6,692 bases of DNA from an uncultured bacterium (GCA_947071365.1 CAMTFT010000096.1:1-6692), one strand, 5' to 3'; shown: positions 1 through 5,999, numbered from the stretch's first letter. The notes: generated by a model not told the origin, from the letters alone. Made by a program: numbers and translations.

Positions 1-44
1 CACCTATTAAGTCGTCGGCAGCGTCAGATGTGTATAAGAGACAG
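1..44 (+). other. Illumina Nextera adapter, index and P5 remnant (non-genomic)
   Basis: Bases 12-44 match the complete 33-base Nextera Read 1 adapter: TCGTCGGCAGCGTC at 12-25, then the 19-bp Tn5 mosaic end AGATGTGTATAAGAGACAG at 26-44. Bases 4-11 are CTATTAAG, sitting exactly where the i5 barcode belongs, and I recall this as Nextera XT index S518. Bases 1-3 (CAC) fit the end of the P5 oligo. The order P5-end, index, adapter, insert is what an untrimmed library end looks like, so this is assembly contamination and not a transposon. Genomic DNA starts at 45. The peptide MYKRQ read from 30 is the usual translation artefact of this adapter. Confidence 0.98.
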
Positions 45-1070
45 GACCTGAACGGGGCGATCGAAGCGGTGGAGCAGAATATTGTGAACGCGCCGGATGA
101 GCGCACTTACACGGAGGTACATCCGCAGTTTGGGCTTCCGTATGATTACGGGAACGGAGAGACGGGTACGAATGATGACGATTTTGCCGGAATTGTGTTT
201 ATGGAAGACGGAACGCATTATTCTTATCAGTTGAACAGATACGGAAGCTTTCCGATGGAGGTGAAGATCAGAAAAATACCGGATATGGAAAAGTCCGGGG
301 AGCGAAGCTGGTTCTGGTCGAGCTGGAGCGATATGAATACGGGAGACAGAGATCTTCCGACAGAGGAAGAGGTCAGATCAGATGCCGGAATCTCCCTGGA
401 GGATGCAAAAAAAATTGCGGATGAAAAGATACAACAGCTCGGGCTGGAAAATATGGAAGTGAGCGGCTGGGATTACGTCCTGCAGTATTATGAATCGAAC
501 AAAAATATGGACGAGGTCGGATACAATCGGCAGCGCCAGACAAATACGGGATATATCCTGCATTATACGAGAAAAGCAAGCGGGATACCTGTGACGTATA
601 CGGTTGACTACGGCGGCTCTCTGGAGGATATGGATAGTGAAATGGAGACCTGGTCGTATGAACGGCTGGATATCGTTGTTTCAAAGGATGGGCTCGAGGA
701 AGTTGAGCTTTTGAATCTGTATGATGTCGGTGAGACAAGGATAGAAAACGTGGAGCTGATGCCTTTTTCCGAGATCATATCGATTTATGAAAAAATGATG
801 CAGATCCAGAATGCGGACATTCTAAATTATGAAAATTTCCGGACGTATTATGTTGACCGTATCGTCTTTGGATATGGCCGCATTTATGAACCAGCCACCG
901 ACTCAAAGAGCGGGCTTCTCGTGCCGGTATGGAATTTCTTTGGCAGTACGGAAGGCAGTGTGGATGACGGCGGCACAACGTATGAGCACCGTAATTGTAC
1001 GAAATATCAGAGCTATCTGACCATCAATGCGGTGGATGGGAGTATTATTGATCTGGGACTGGGCTACTGA
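45..1070 (+). CDS. C-terminal part of a probable exported/lipid-anchored protein, DUF6034/PepSY-like (5' end missing)
   Basis: This frame is open from the first genomic base to TGA at 1068-1070, giving 341 residues. The true start and any signal peptide are lost because the contig ends in adapter. The remaining protein is hydrophilic, rich in Asp, Glu, Tyr and Trp, and has no membrane helix, which fits an extracytoplasmic domain. A helical stretch with the pattern ISLEDAKKIADE (fragment residues about 120-131) resembles PepSY/YycI-like modules. Near the C-terminus are LVPVWNF (292-298) and INAVDGSI (327-334), a strand pair I associate with Firmicutes lipoproteins of the DUF6034 or YycH/YycI type. 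The family name is from memory and tentative. The stop overlaps the next gene's ATG by one base, implying co-translation with the ABC permease, so an accessory or sensor role for the exporter is an inference. No enzymatic motif is visible. Confidence 0.8.
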   Translation, partial: DLNGAIEAVEQNIVNAPDERTYTEVHPQFGLPYDYGNGETGTNDDDFAGIVFMEDGTHYSYQLNRYGSFPMEVKIRKIPDMEKSGERSWFWSSWSDMNTGDRDLPTEEEVRSDAGISLEDAKKIADEKIQQLGLENMEVSGWDYVLQYYESNKNMDEVGYNRQRQTNTGYILHYTRKASGIPVTYTVDYGGSLEDMDSEMETWSYERLDIVVSKDGLEEVELLNLYDVGETRIENVELMPFSEIISIYEKMMQIQNADILNYENFRTYYVDRIVFGYGRIYEPATDSKSGLLVPVWNFFGSTEGSVDDGGTTYEHRNCTKYQSYLTINAVDGSIIDLGLGY

Positions 1071-1948
1071 TGCAGATCTTATCTGTTGTCCGCTACAATT
1101 TCCGTGGATTCTGGAAGAATCCGAAGGTCATCATGACGTTTCTGCTGGGGTTCGTACTCTGTTATCTGCTGAGCACGCGGGTAATGATGGTGATCGAAGC
1201 GTATGGCACTCCGGTGCAGCTTGCAGAACCGTTTCTGTGGACTTTTGGGGATGGCGGCTCTATCCTGCTGAGCTCCGTTCTGCTGCTTTTGCTGTTCTCG
1301 GATCTGCCGCAGATGAGCAGTGTGACACCGTACTATCTGTATCGGACAACGAAAAAGGTGTGGCTGGCAGGACAATTTGTCTATGTCATCTGTGTTTCCG
1401 CACTGTATACGGTATTTTTATTTCTTGTGACTGTAACGCTCTGCATGAAGATGAGCTATGTTGGAAATATCTGGAGCGACACGGCGGCCATGCTGGCCTA
1501 TTCAAAGCTGGGAGAGGAACTGAGCGTTCCCTCCACTGTGAAGGTGATGGAAAGCATCACCCCGTATGAATGTATGGTGCAGGTGGTGGGGCTTTTGCTC
1601 CTGTACATTCTCTGCCTGAGCTTTCTGATCCTTGCCGGCAATCTGCTTTTTGGAGGCAACCGCGGAATGCTTCTGGGGCTGCTTTACAGTATGTACGGTT
1701 TTTTGCTGGAGCCGGAGGTGCTGGGAGCGATCCTTCGTATGGAGAAATACGAAATGTACAAAATCAATGTGCTGATCAGTTGGATCAGCCCTTTAGGCCA
1801 CGTGACGTATGCGAAGCACAATTTTGGATATGACCATCTGCCCACAACTGTGCAGTCGTGTCTCGTGTTTCTGGGAATCCTGATGCTTCTTGCAGCAGTC
1901 TGTGTGCGTGCGCTGCGCAGCTACAGCTTCCGGTTTCTTGTGTCATAG
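1070..1948 (+). CDS. ABC-2-type transporter permease subunit (first of two)
   Basis: A 292-residue membrane protein. Helices are visible at about residues 20-42, 62-77, 101-124, 170-194, 198-222 and 261-280, with a short basic N-terminus (VVRYNFRGFWKNPK) on the presumed cytoplasmic side. Six helices without an ATP-binding domain, and a cytoplasmic loop of the form DLPQ...YLYRTTKKVW after helix 2, fit the ABC-2 permease superfamily used in peptide, antibiotic or lipid export. The ATG at 1070 overlaps the preceding stop as TGATG, so translation is probably coupled; no strong separate ribosome binding site was seen. Its likely partners are the second permease at 2082 and the ATPase at 3189. The last codons and the stop lie inside an inverted repeat (1921-1930 and 1938-1950), so the C-terminal tail after about residue 284 may have been supplied or replaced by that element. 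Substrate is unknown. Confidence 0.88.
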   Translation: MQILSVVRYNFRGFWKNPKVIMTFLLGFVLCYLLSTRVMMVIEAYGTPVQLAEPFLWTFGDGGSILLSSVLLLLLFSDLPQMSSVTPYYLYRTTKKVWLAGQFVYVICVSALYTVFLFLVTVTLCMKMSYVGNIWSDTAAMLAYSKLGEELSVPSTVKVMESITPYECMVQVVGLLLLYILCLSFLILAGNLLFGGNRGMLLGLLYSMYGFLLEPEVLGAILRMEKYEMYKINVLISWISPLGHVTYAKHNFGYDHLPTTVQSCLVFLGILMLLAAVCVRALRSYSFRFLVS

Positions 1949-2060
1949 GAAACTTCGTCTCCTATGACACAAAAAAGCTCCGCATGGATGCGCACTCGTG
2001 CGAAGCTGTAGTATGTCGCAAGCGACCGCACTCGGCGCGGGAATGTGCACAGCACATTCC
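1921..2060. repeat. Cluster of five palindromes between the permease genes (REP/MITE-like)
   Basis: About 140 bases are built almost entirely of inverted repeats. CTACAGCTTC (1921-1930) pairs with GAAGCTGTAG (2002-2011). A 13-bp perfect stem, 1938-1950 with 1960-1972, has a 9-base loop. AGCTCCGCA (1976-1984) pairs with TGCGAAGCT (1999-2007), with one C/A mismatch on the + strand that becomes a G-U pair on the - strand. GTCGC/GCGAC (2015-2019, 2022-2026) is a short palindrome. GGAATGTGC/GCACATTCC (2040-2048, 2052-2060) is a 9-bp perfect stem with a 3-base loop. CGCACTCG occurs twice (1991, 2027). On the - strand the third stem is followed by six T residues, so it is terminator-like in that direction. 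No transposase or tRNA is encoded. A dispersed non-coding repeat is the best reading; copies elsewhere in the genome cannot be seen here. Confidence 0.85.
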
Positions 2061-2070
2061 TATTTAGAGA

Positions 2071-2076
2071 AAGGAG
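2071..2076 (+). promoter_or_regulatory. Ribosome binding site that fixes the start of the second permease
   Basis: AAGGAG lies five bases upstream of ATG at 2082 and eleven bases after the last palindrome ends. It supports 2082 over the in-frame GTG at 1998, which lies inside the palindromic element and would add 28 residues of non-membrane sequence. Confidence 0.85.
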
Positions 2077-2081
2077 CTGAC

Positions 2082-2810
2082 ATGGGATATGAACTTAGAC
2101 GTATGCTGTCCGGGAAAGGGTTTCTTGCATCACTGCTTTTGTGTATTGTAGGAATCGTGATCGGAACCTCCTGGCCTGATATGAAAAATGTGCTGGATAC
2201 CGGGCAATTCCTTTTGCTGGAGCAGGCGGCTTTGGGTTCGAAGGTAGTCTGTTATCTTCTTCCGGTGACGGCGGTGCTGCCGTGGAGTGATTCTTTTCTG
2301 ACAGAATGGAAAAGCGGATTTTTGAAAGCGGCGCTTCCGCGCATCGGGAGAAGGAACTATGTGGAAAATAAGATTCTGGCCGTTGCACTGAGCGGTTTCC
2401 TTTCGTGGCTTGGAGCGGGAACAGCGGTGATGTTCTGTTATTTCCTCGTGTTTTTCCCGTTGGAGAAGCGGGGGATTCCCGGGGTAGATGATCTGCTTGG
2501 CGTGCTGTTTCCGCTTCTTCGCTGCGGCCTGATCGCATCGATCTTTGCTTCTCTTGGCGGCATCTGCGGAGCGCTGGGCGGCTCTGCGTACCTTGCTTTC
2601 GGGATTCCCTTTGTCGGATATTATTTCTGCATGATCCTGCAGGAGCGGTATTTTCCCGATGCGCTGTGGCTGTACCCGCCGCAGTGGATCTCGGGGGCGG
2701 CTAACTGGGGGCAGAATCAGGAGGGATTATGGATGTTCCTTTTTCTGGCGCTGGCTGTGGTTATGGGGTGTCATGCGGCGGTGCTTTATGGGAAGGTGGA
2801 GGCGCAGTGA
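2082..2810 (+). CDS. ABC-2-type transporter permease subunit (second of two)
   Basis: A 242-residue integral membrane protein starting MGYELRRML. Helices are seen at about residues 13-29, 51-68, 98-124, 140-163, 168-188 and 216-236. The loop after helix 2, with WKSGFLKAALPRIGRRNYVENK (about 76-97), is basic and probably cytoplasmic, where the ATPase would dock. YPPQWI (198-203) before the last helix is typical of BcrB-like and lantibiotic-immunity permeases, which often carry a Pro-rich turn there. The protein is about 50 residues shorter than the first permease, and the two look like halves of a heterodimer and not recent duplicates. It is separated from the first permease by the palindromic element and from the ATPase by 378 bases. 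The family-level call is firm; the substrate is not known. Confidence 0.87.
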   Translation: MGYELRRMLSGKGFLASLLLCIVGIVIGTSWPDMKNVLDTGQFLLLEQAALGSKVVCYLLPVTAVLPWSDSFLTEWKSGFLKAALPRIGRRNYVENKILAVALSGFLSWLGAGTAVMFCYFLVFFPLEKRGIPGVDDLLGVLFPLLRCGLIASIFASLGGICGALGGSAYLAFGIPFVGYYFCMILQERYFPDALWLYPPQWISGAANWGQNQEGLWMFLFLALAVVMGCHAAVLYGKVEAQ

Positions 2811-2822
2811 AGTCTCTGGGAT

Positions 2823-2844
2823 GCATTCAGGACGCATTCAGGAC
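2823..2844. repeat. Two perfect tandem copies of an 11-bp unit
   Basis: GCATTCAGGAC occurs at 2823-2833 and again at 2834-2844. It is followed at once by GCAGG, the first bases of the large inverted repeat, so the tandem array abuts the element boundary. It may be slippage, or a trace of the insertion event. Confidence 0.9.
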
Positions 2845-3088
2845 GCAGGAAAAACCTGGCAGGGCGTATCTGTTCCGAATCGCTGCGTCGGCAAATGCTA
2901 AGATCGCAGGATATCTCCACAGCCGCCGCGGGCAACTCAAAAATGTGCCTGATGCACATTTTTTCGGACAGTGCCCGCTAAAATTTCTGCTGGAATGCAG
3001 AAATTTTACGGTTGTTCCGATATTCTGCGACCTAACCATTTGCACGACTCGCTATAGTCACAGATACGCCCTGCCAGGTTTTCCCTGC
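2845..3088. repeat. ~244-bp inverted-repeat element with nested hairpins (MITE-like)
   Basis: The outer arms are 29 bases each (2845-2873 and 3060-3088) and complementary with a single mismatch; the shared core reads ACCTGGCAGGGCGTATCTGT. Complementarity continues inward at lower quality to about 2915 and 3019, where GATCGCAGGATATC faces GATATTCTGCGACC (12 of 14). Inside are a GCGGGCA/TGCCCGC stem (2928-2934, 2972-2978) enclosing a 10-bp hairpin (2939-2963), then a 12-bp perfect hairpin (2979-2990, 2997-3008) with a 6-base loop. No transposase lies inside and I see no clear target-site duplication at the ends. It could be a non-autonomous mobile element or a structured RNA in the operon transcript. 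The sequence shows the fold; its function is unknown. Confidence 0.88.
2939..2964. terminator. Possible weak bidirectional intrinsic terminator inside the repeat
   Basis: AAAAATGTGC (2939-2948) pairs perfectly with GCACATTTTT (2954-2963) around the loop CTGAT, and six T residues end at 2964. The A-stem/T-tail layout is the same on both strands, as in bidirectional rho-independent terminators. The GC-containing core is only five pairs, and the surrounding structure may compete with it. If active, it would lower transcription of the ATPase and downstream genes relative to the permeases. Confidence 0.4.
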
Positions 3089-3173
3089 TGTGTGTTGGCT
3101 TGCGAATCTGACTGAAAGTGACTCGGAATCAGTAGTGGTAACAAATTGTGAGGGAGTAATAAATAGCGTGACC

Positions 3174-3181
3174 AGGGAGGT
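3174..3181 (+). promoter_or_regulatory. Ribosome binding site that favours a TTG start for the ATPase
   Basis: AGGGAGGT lies seven bases before TTG at 3189, which is ideal spacing. The alternative in-frame GTG at 3168 has GAGGGAG (3150-3156) eleven bases upstream, a weaker arrangement. Confidence 0.6.
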
Positions 3182-3188
3182 AAAGCAG

Positions 3189-3851
3189 TTGAAGCAGAAG
3201 GCGCCAGACCGGAAATATGGAATCGAGATCATAGGTGTAACAAAATATTTTGGGACGGATCAGGTTTTGAAGGAGATCAATCTGTTTATGGAACGGGGGC
3301 GCGTGTATGGAATTGTTGGGAACAACGGTTCGGGGAAAACGGTTTTGATGAAATGTATCTGCGGTTTTCTCACCACGACCACCGGGGTGATCCGGGTATT
3401 TGGAAAACAGATTGGAAAAGACGTTGATTTTCCGGAGAGCCTTGGCGTGATTATTGAAACACCGGGATTTCTTACTAATCTGACGGGCCGCAGAAATCTG
3501 GAAATACTGGCGGATATGCAGAAAAAGATCACGAAGGCGGATATTCGCCTCGTATTGGAAAAGGTCGGCCTCGATCCGGATATGAAAAAGCCGGTGGCAA
3601 AGTATTCCCTGGGCATGCGCCAGAGGCTTGGCATCGCCCAGGCTATCATGGAGGACCCCGAGCTTCTGATTCTGGATGAACCCTTTAACGGCCTGGATAA
3701 GAACGGTGTTGCGGAGATGCGGAAGATCCTGCTGGAATTAAAGTCATCAGGCAGAACGATCCTTCTTGCAAGCCACAACGAAGAAGATATCCGTATCCTC
3801 TGTGATGAGGTGTATGAGATGGACGGCGGCGTGCTGAAAAAACTGAGCTGA
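3189..3851 (+). CDS. ABC transporter ATP-binding protein, BcrA/lantibiotic-immunity type
   Basis: A 220-residue nucleotide-binding subunit that would drive export through the two upstream permeases. Numbered from TTG 3189, motifs appear in order: Walker A GNNGSGKT (44-51), the Q-loop region VIIETPGF (87-94), signature YSLGMRQRLGIA (139-150), Walker B LLILDEP (159-165), D-loop NGLD (167-170) and switch His in ASHN (His196). The residue at the Q-loop position is Glu90. This E-loop variant is known from lantibiotic immunity ATPases such as NukF and from BcrA-like proteins, supporting a role in peptide or antimicrobial export. Length is normal once the GTG start at 3090 is rejected; that start lies in the arm of the inverted repeat. 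GTG 3168 (227 residues) remains possible. All catalytic residues are present. Eighteen bases separate it from the next gene. Confidence 0.93.
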   Translation: MKQKAPDRKYGIEIIGVTKYFGTDQVLKEINLFMERGRVYGIVGNNGSGKTVLMKCICGFLTTTTGVIRVFGKQIGKDVDFPESLGVIIETPGFLTNLTGRRNLEILADMQKKITKADIRLVLEKVGLDPDMKKPVAKYSLGMRQRLGIAQAIMEDPELLILDEPFNGLDKNGVAEMRKILLELKSSGRTILLASHNEEDIRILCDEVYEMDGGVLKKLS

Positions 3852-3869
3852 TATGCGGGAGATGATGGT

Positions 3870-5999
3870 ATGTATAAAACGAAAATGCCTAAAATGGCGG
3901 CGGTGGTGGCAGTTGGAATTCTTCTGGCATCCGTAACAGAATCAGGGCTTATGGATTCTATGCAGGTTTCGAAGACGGTGCAGGCACAGGAGCTGCTGCT
4001 GGACGAAGGAGCGGACGGACAGGAATCACCCGGTATCGCGTCGGATGAGCAGTATTTGTCTGGTGCCGCGCCGGTGGAGCATCAGTCATCTGTATCCTCA
4101 ATATCGGGTTCTGGGGTTGCTGAGGAGACAGTTGCGGCTTTGCCGGAGCTGGTGATCGAGGCGATGGAAGTTGAAACACTGCCGCAGGATGGTACACCGG
4201 CGGATAAAACAACGTGTGGTACTGCATTCCAGGACGGGGAGACAGGCGAGTCCGGAATGAGCAAAAACGGTGAAGCAGGTGAGTACGGAACATCCTCGAA
4301 TGGACAGGCGGGTGAATCCGGAATGCTCCCGAATGGACAGGCAGGCGAGTCCGGAACGTCCCAAACAGGTGCGGACGGGGAAAAGGATGAGCTGGTGACG
4401 GAAGGAGCGGAAAACGAAACGACGTCCCCGCTTCAGACCGAGAGTGAAACACAATCTGTTCATCAGCCAGAGGAGGAAAAGCATCCCAGTGATCAGACGG
4501 AAAGCGAAGGGCCGGATAAGTCGGAGGAAAAGAATAAGGTAAACCTTGGCATAGACAACCGCCATGTATACCCCGGAATGGAGCAATCCTTCTCGGAGGG
4601 GTATCAGCCGGTGATTAAGGACAGTATTTTGTATCTGGCGATACCGTTTACCGCGAGTGGAAAGCTGAAGGATGACTGTCTGACTGTAGATCTCGTATTT
4701 GCGGAAAAGGACAATGCCCCCTTTGTGTTTAAAAATTATCAGAAGGATGTTATACGGAAATGGTACAGCCTTCAAAACGGGGTAATGACAGAATGCCCGG
4801 ATCATGAAAATGGTGAAGCTCCCGCTTCTGAAAAAAAGGAGGTGTATTATTACATCTGCCAGGTGCCGTTACAGGCTGATGCAGCTCCCGGACAGTATTC
4901 TCTGACCGTAAAAGCGTGGGGATACACGGAACTGTCAGAAAAGACCGAACTGGATTATCAGGTCTTCGTTTGCATACCGGAGCCGGAAACAGAGGCAGGA
5001 GATGAAAAGAACATCCCGACGGGAGACGGCGGCGGAAGCTATTCGGGCGGCGGCGGAGGGGGTATCGGTGAAGCCGCAGAGGAAATCATGCATCAGCCGA
5101 AAATGCTGCTTGAGAGCTGCAACCTGTCCGGAGAGGATCTGGAAGCGGGAAAAGAGAAGACTTTGACGGCATCCTTTAAGAACAGGAGCGATACACAGGT
5201 CATGTACAATCTGAAGGTGATTGCTTCCGCTGATACGGGTGCGATCCGTCTTACAAGGAATTCCTGGTATTTTTCGAAGGTAGCGCCGGGGGAGAGTATT
5301 GAGATCTCCGATGAGATCCGGGTGGATCAGACGGTGGAGGATGGAACGGCCTGCCTGAACTTTGATTTTGAGTATGAGGACAAAAAGGGAACGTCTGCGG
5401 CTGGGAAAGAAAGTGTGGCGCTGTCCCTTGTGCAGCCGGTCAGCGTAGAGTTTGAGATGACAATGGTGCCATCTGTCCTTTACGCATCGGATACGATGGA
5501 GCTTTCCTTTCAGGCAATGAACCTGAGCCGGACTGGCGTTTACAACGTCCGAATGAATCTTTCCGGTGAGGGGCTTTTTCCGAAGGAGGATGTTTTCATC
5601 GGAAATATGGATGCCGGGACTCAGGGAAATGGAACGATGCAGGTCTACGTCGGCACGAGAACGATGCAGGAGATCGGGAACGACCCCGGGGAGGGGGACG
5701 CGGAAAAGTACGGGCCTGTGAGCGGAACCGTCATGTTGCAGTATGAGGACAGAGCGGGAGAGACCCATACGGTGATGAAGGAATACAGAAGTGAGATAAA
5801 AAAGCCGGAGGTATTATCCCTTAAGGTGGAGGAAGAGCCGGAAGCAAATTCGTGGTGGATATCCATTGCCGCAGCCCTCATCGCAGGTCTGGCGGGAGTA
5901 TCGCTTCTGCTTCTTGGAAAGCTTCGAAGAAAAAATATACTTCTGGAGGCAGCCAGAAAAAGTACGGAGGATCTTTTGCATCCTGCCTCAAAAGGATAA
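3870..5999 (+). CDS. Membrane-anchored surface protein with CARDB/COG1361-like domains
   Basis: A 709-residue exported protein; GGGAG at 3857-3861 supports the ATG. Residues 1-8 are basic and 9-22 hydrophobic, a signal peptide with a possible cut after Ala39 (VQA). Residues 40-223 are acidic, Ser/Gly/Glu-rich and probably disordered, including four 11-residue repeats (122-165). Residues about 224-375 form a beta-rich domain that I do not recognise. A glycine linker (385-400) follows. Residues about 410-521 and 524-650 look like two beta-sandwich domains of the CARDB/COG1361 (NEW3) type, with patterns such as LEAGKEKTLTASFKN and VAPGES. A helix at 662-683 and a 26-residue basic tail anchor it with the C-terminus inside. 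No LPXTG or lipobox is present. Proteins of this type often sit beside ATPase and FtsX-like permease genes in Clostridia, acting perhaps as an extracellular adaptor (inference). The next gene starts 19 bases downstream. Confidence 0.85.
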   Translation: MYKTKMPKMAAVVAVGILLASVTESGLMDSMQVSKTVQAQELLLDEGADGQESPGIASDEQYLSGAAPVEHQSSVSSISGSGVAEETVAALPELVIEAMEVETLPQDGTPADKTTCGTAFQDGETGESGMSKNGEAGEYGTSSNGQAGESGMLPNGQAGESGTSQTGADGEKDELVTEGAENETTSPLQTESETQSVHQPEEEKHPSDQTESEGPDKSEEKNKVNLGIDNRHVYPGMEQSFSEGYQPVIKDSILYLAIPFTASGKLKDDCLTVDLVFAEKDNAPFVFKNYQKDVIRKWYSLQNGVMTECPDHENGEAPASEKKEVYYYICQVPLQADAAPGQYSLTVKAWGYTELSEKTELDYQVFVCIPEPETEAGDEKNIPTGDGGGSYSGGGGGGIGEAAEEIMHQPKMLLESCNLSGEDLEAGKEKTLTASFKNRSDTQVMYNLKVIASADTGAIRLTRNSWYFSKVAPGESIEISDEIRVDQTVEDGTACLNFDFEYEDKKGTSAAGKESVALSLVQPVSVEFEMTMVPSVLYASDTMELSFQAMNLSRTGVYNVRMNLSGEGLFPKEDVFIGNMDAGTQGNGTMQVYVGTRTMQEIGNDPGEGDAEKYGPVSGTVMLQYEDRAGETHTVMKEYRSEIKKPEVLSLKVEEEPEANSWWISIAAALIAGLAGVSLLLLGKLRRKNILLEAARKSTEDLLHPASKG
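4233..4364 (+). repeat. Four 33-bp coding repeats (11-residue units)
   Basis: Units begin at 4233, 4266, 4299 and 4332, with a degenerate fifth from 4365. The peptide consensus is NG(Q/E)AGESG followed by three variable residues such as MLP or TSQ. Units 3 and 4 are the closest pair. The repeats keep frame, so copy-number change would only lengthen or shorten the surface stalk. Confidence 0.88.

Larger units (their letters stand above)
2811..3188. other. 378-base intergenic region, mostly a structured repeat
   Basis: No gene is credible in this gap. Short open frames on both strands run through the inverted repeat, have no ribosome binding site and show no protein-like composition. From left to right it holds an 11-bp tandem duplication (2823-2844), a ~244-bp inverted-repeat element with internal hairpins (2845-3088), and about 100 bases of unique leader ending in the ATPase ribosome binding site. 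I found no convincing -35/-10 pair in the leader, so whether the ATPase has its own promoter is undecided. Confidence 0.8.

Noticed and set aside
28..44. Start codons ATG 28 or GTG 30 for the first gene
   Set aside because: They lie in the Nextera mosaic end, which is synthetic. The real start is upstream of the genomic sequence available.
26..44. Tn5/IS50 mosaic end as evidence of a natural transposon
   Set aside because: It is part of a full library adapter preceded by an index and a P5 remnant, with no transposase or second end.
1921..2060. CRISPR array, tRNA or riboswitch in the palindrome cluster
   Set aside because: There are no regularly spaced identical repeats, no cloverleaf with an acceptor stem and TTC loop, and no riboswitch core that I recognise.
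1998..2081. GTG 1998 as the start of the second permease
   Set aside because: It would translate the palindromic element. An AAGGAG site is well placed for ATG 2082, and the membrane-protein character begins there.
2729..3115. Small open frames on both strands across 2659-3115, including one of 128 codons on the + strand and one of 72 codons on the - strand
   Set aside because: They overlap a permease gene or the inverted repeat, lack ribosome binding sites and have Cys/Arg-rich, non-protein-like translations.
3089..3173. Promoter for the ATPase (TAATAA near 3157)
   Set aside because: No -35 element lies at suitable spacing and the AT-rich hexamer is a poor match, so I do not list it as a feature.
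3090..3188. GTG 3090 as the start of the ATPase
   Set aside because: It lies at the edge of the inverted-repeat arm, has no ribosome binding site and makes the protein longer than the family norm with unrelated residues.
4233..4364. CRISPR-like reading of the 33-bp repeats
   Set aside because: Units are contiguous without spacers, diverged, and keep the reading frame of a coding gene.
4098..5768. Minus-strand open frames of 235 and 277 codons opposite the surface-protein gene
   Set aside because: The + strand frame has a signal peptide, domain structure, membrane anchor and ribosome binding site; the opposite frames are His/Arg/Ser-rich shadows.
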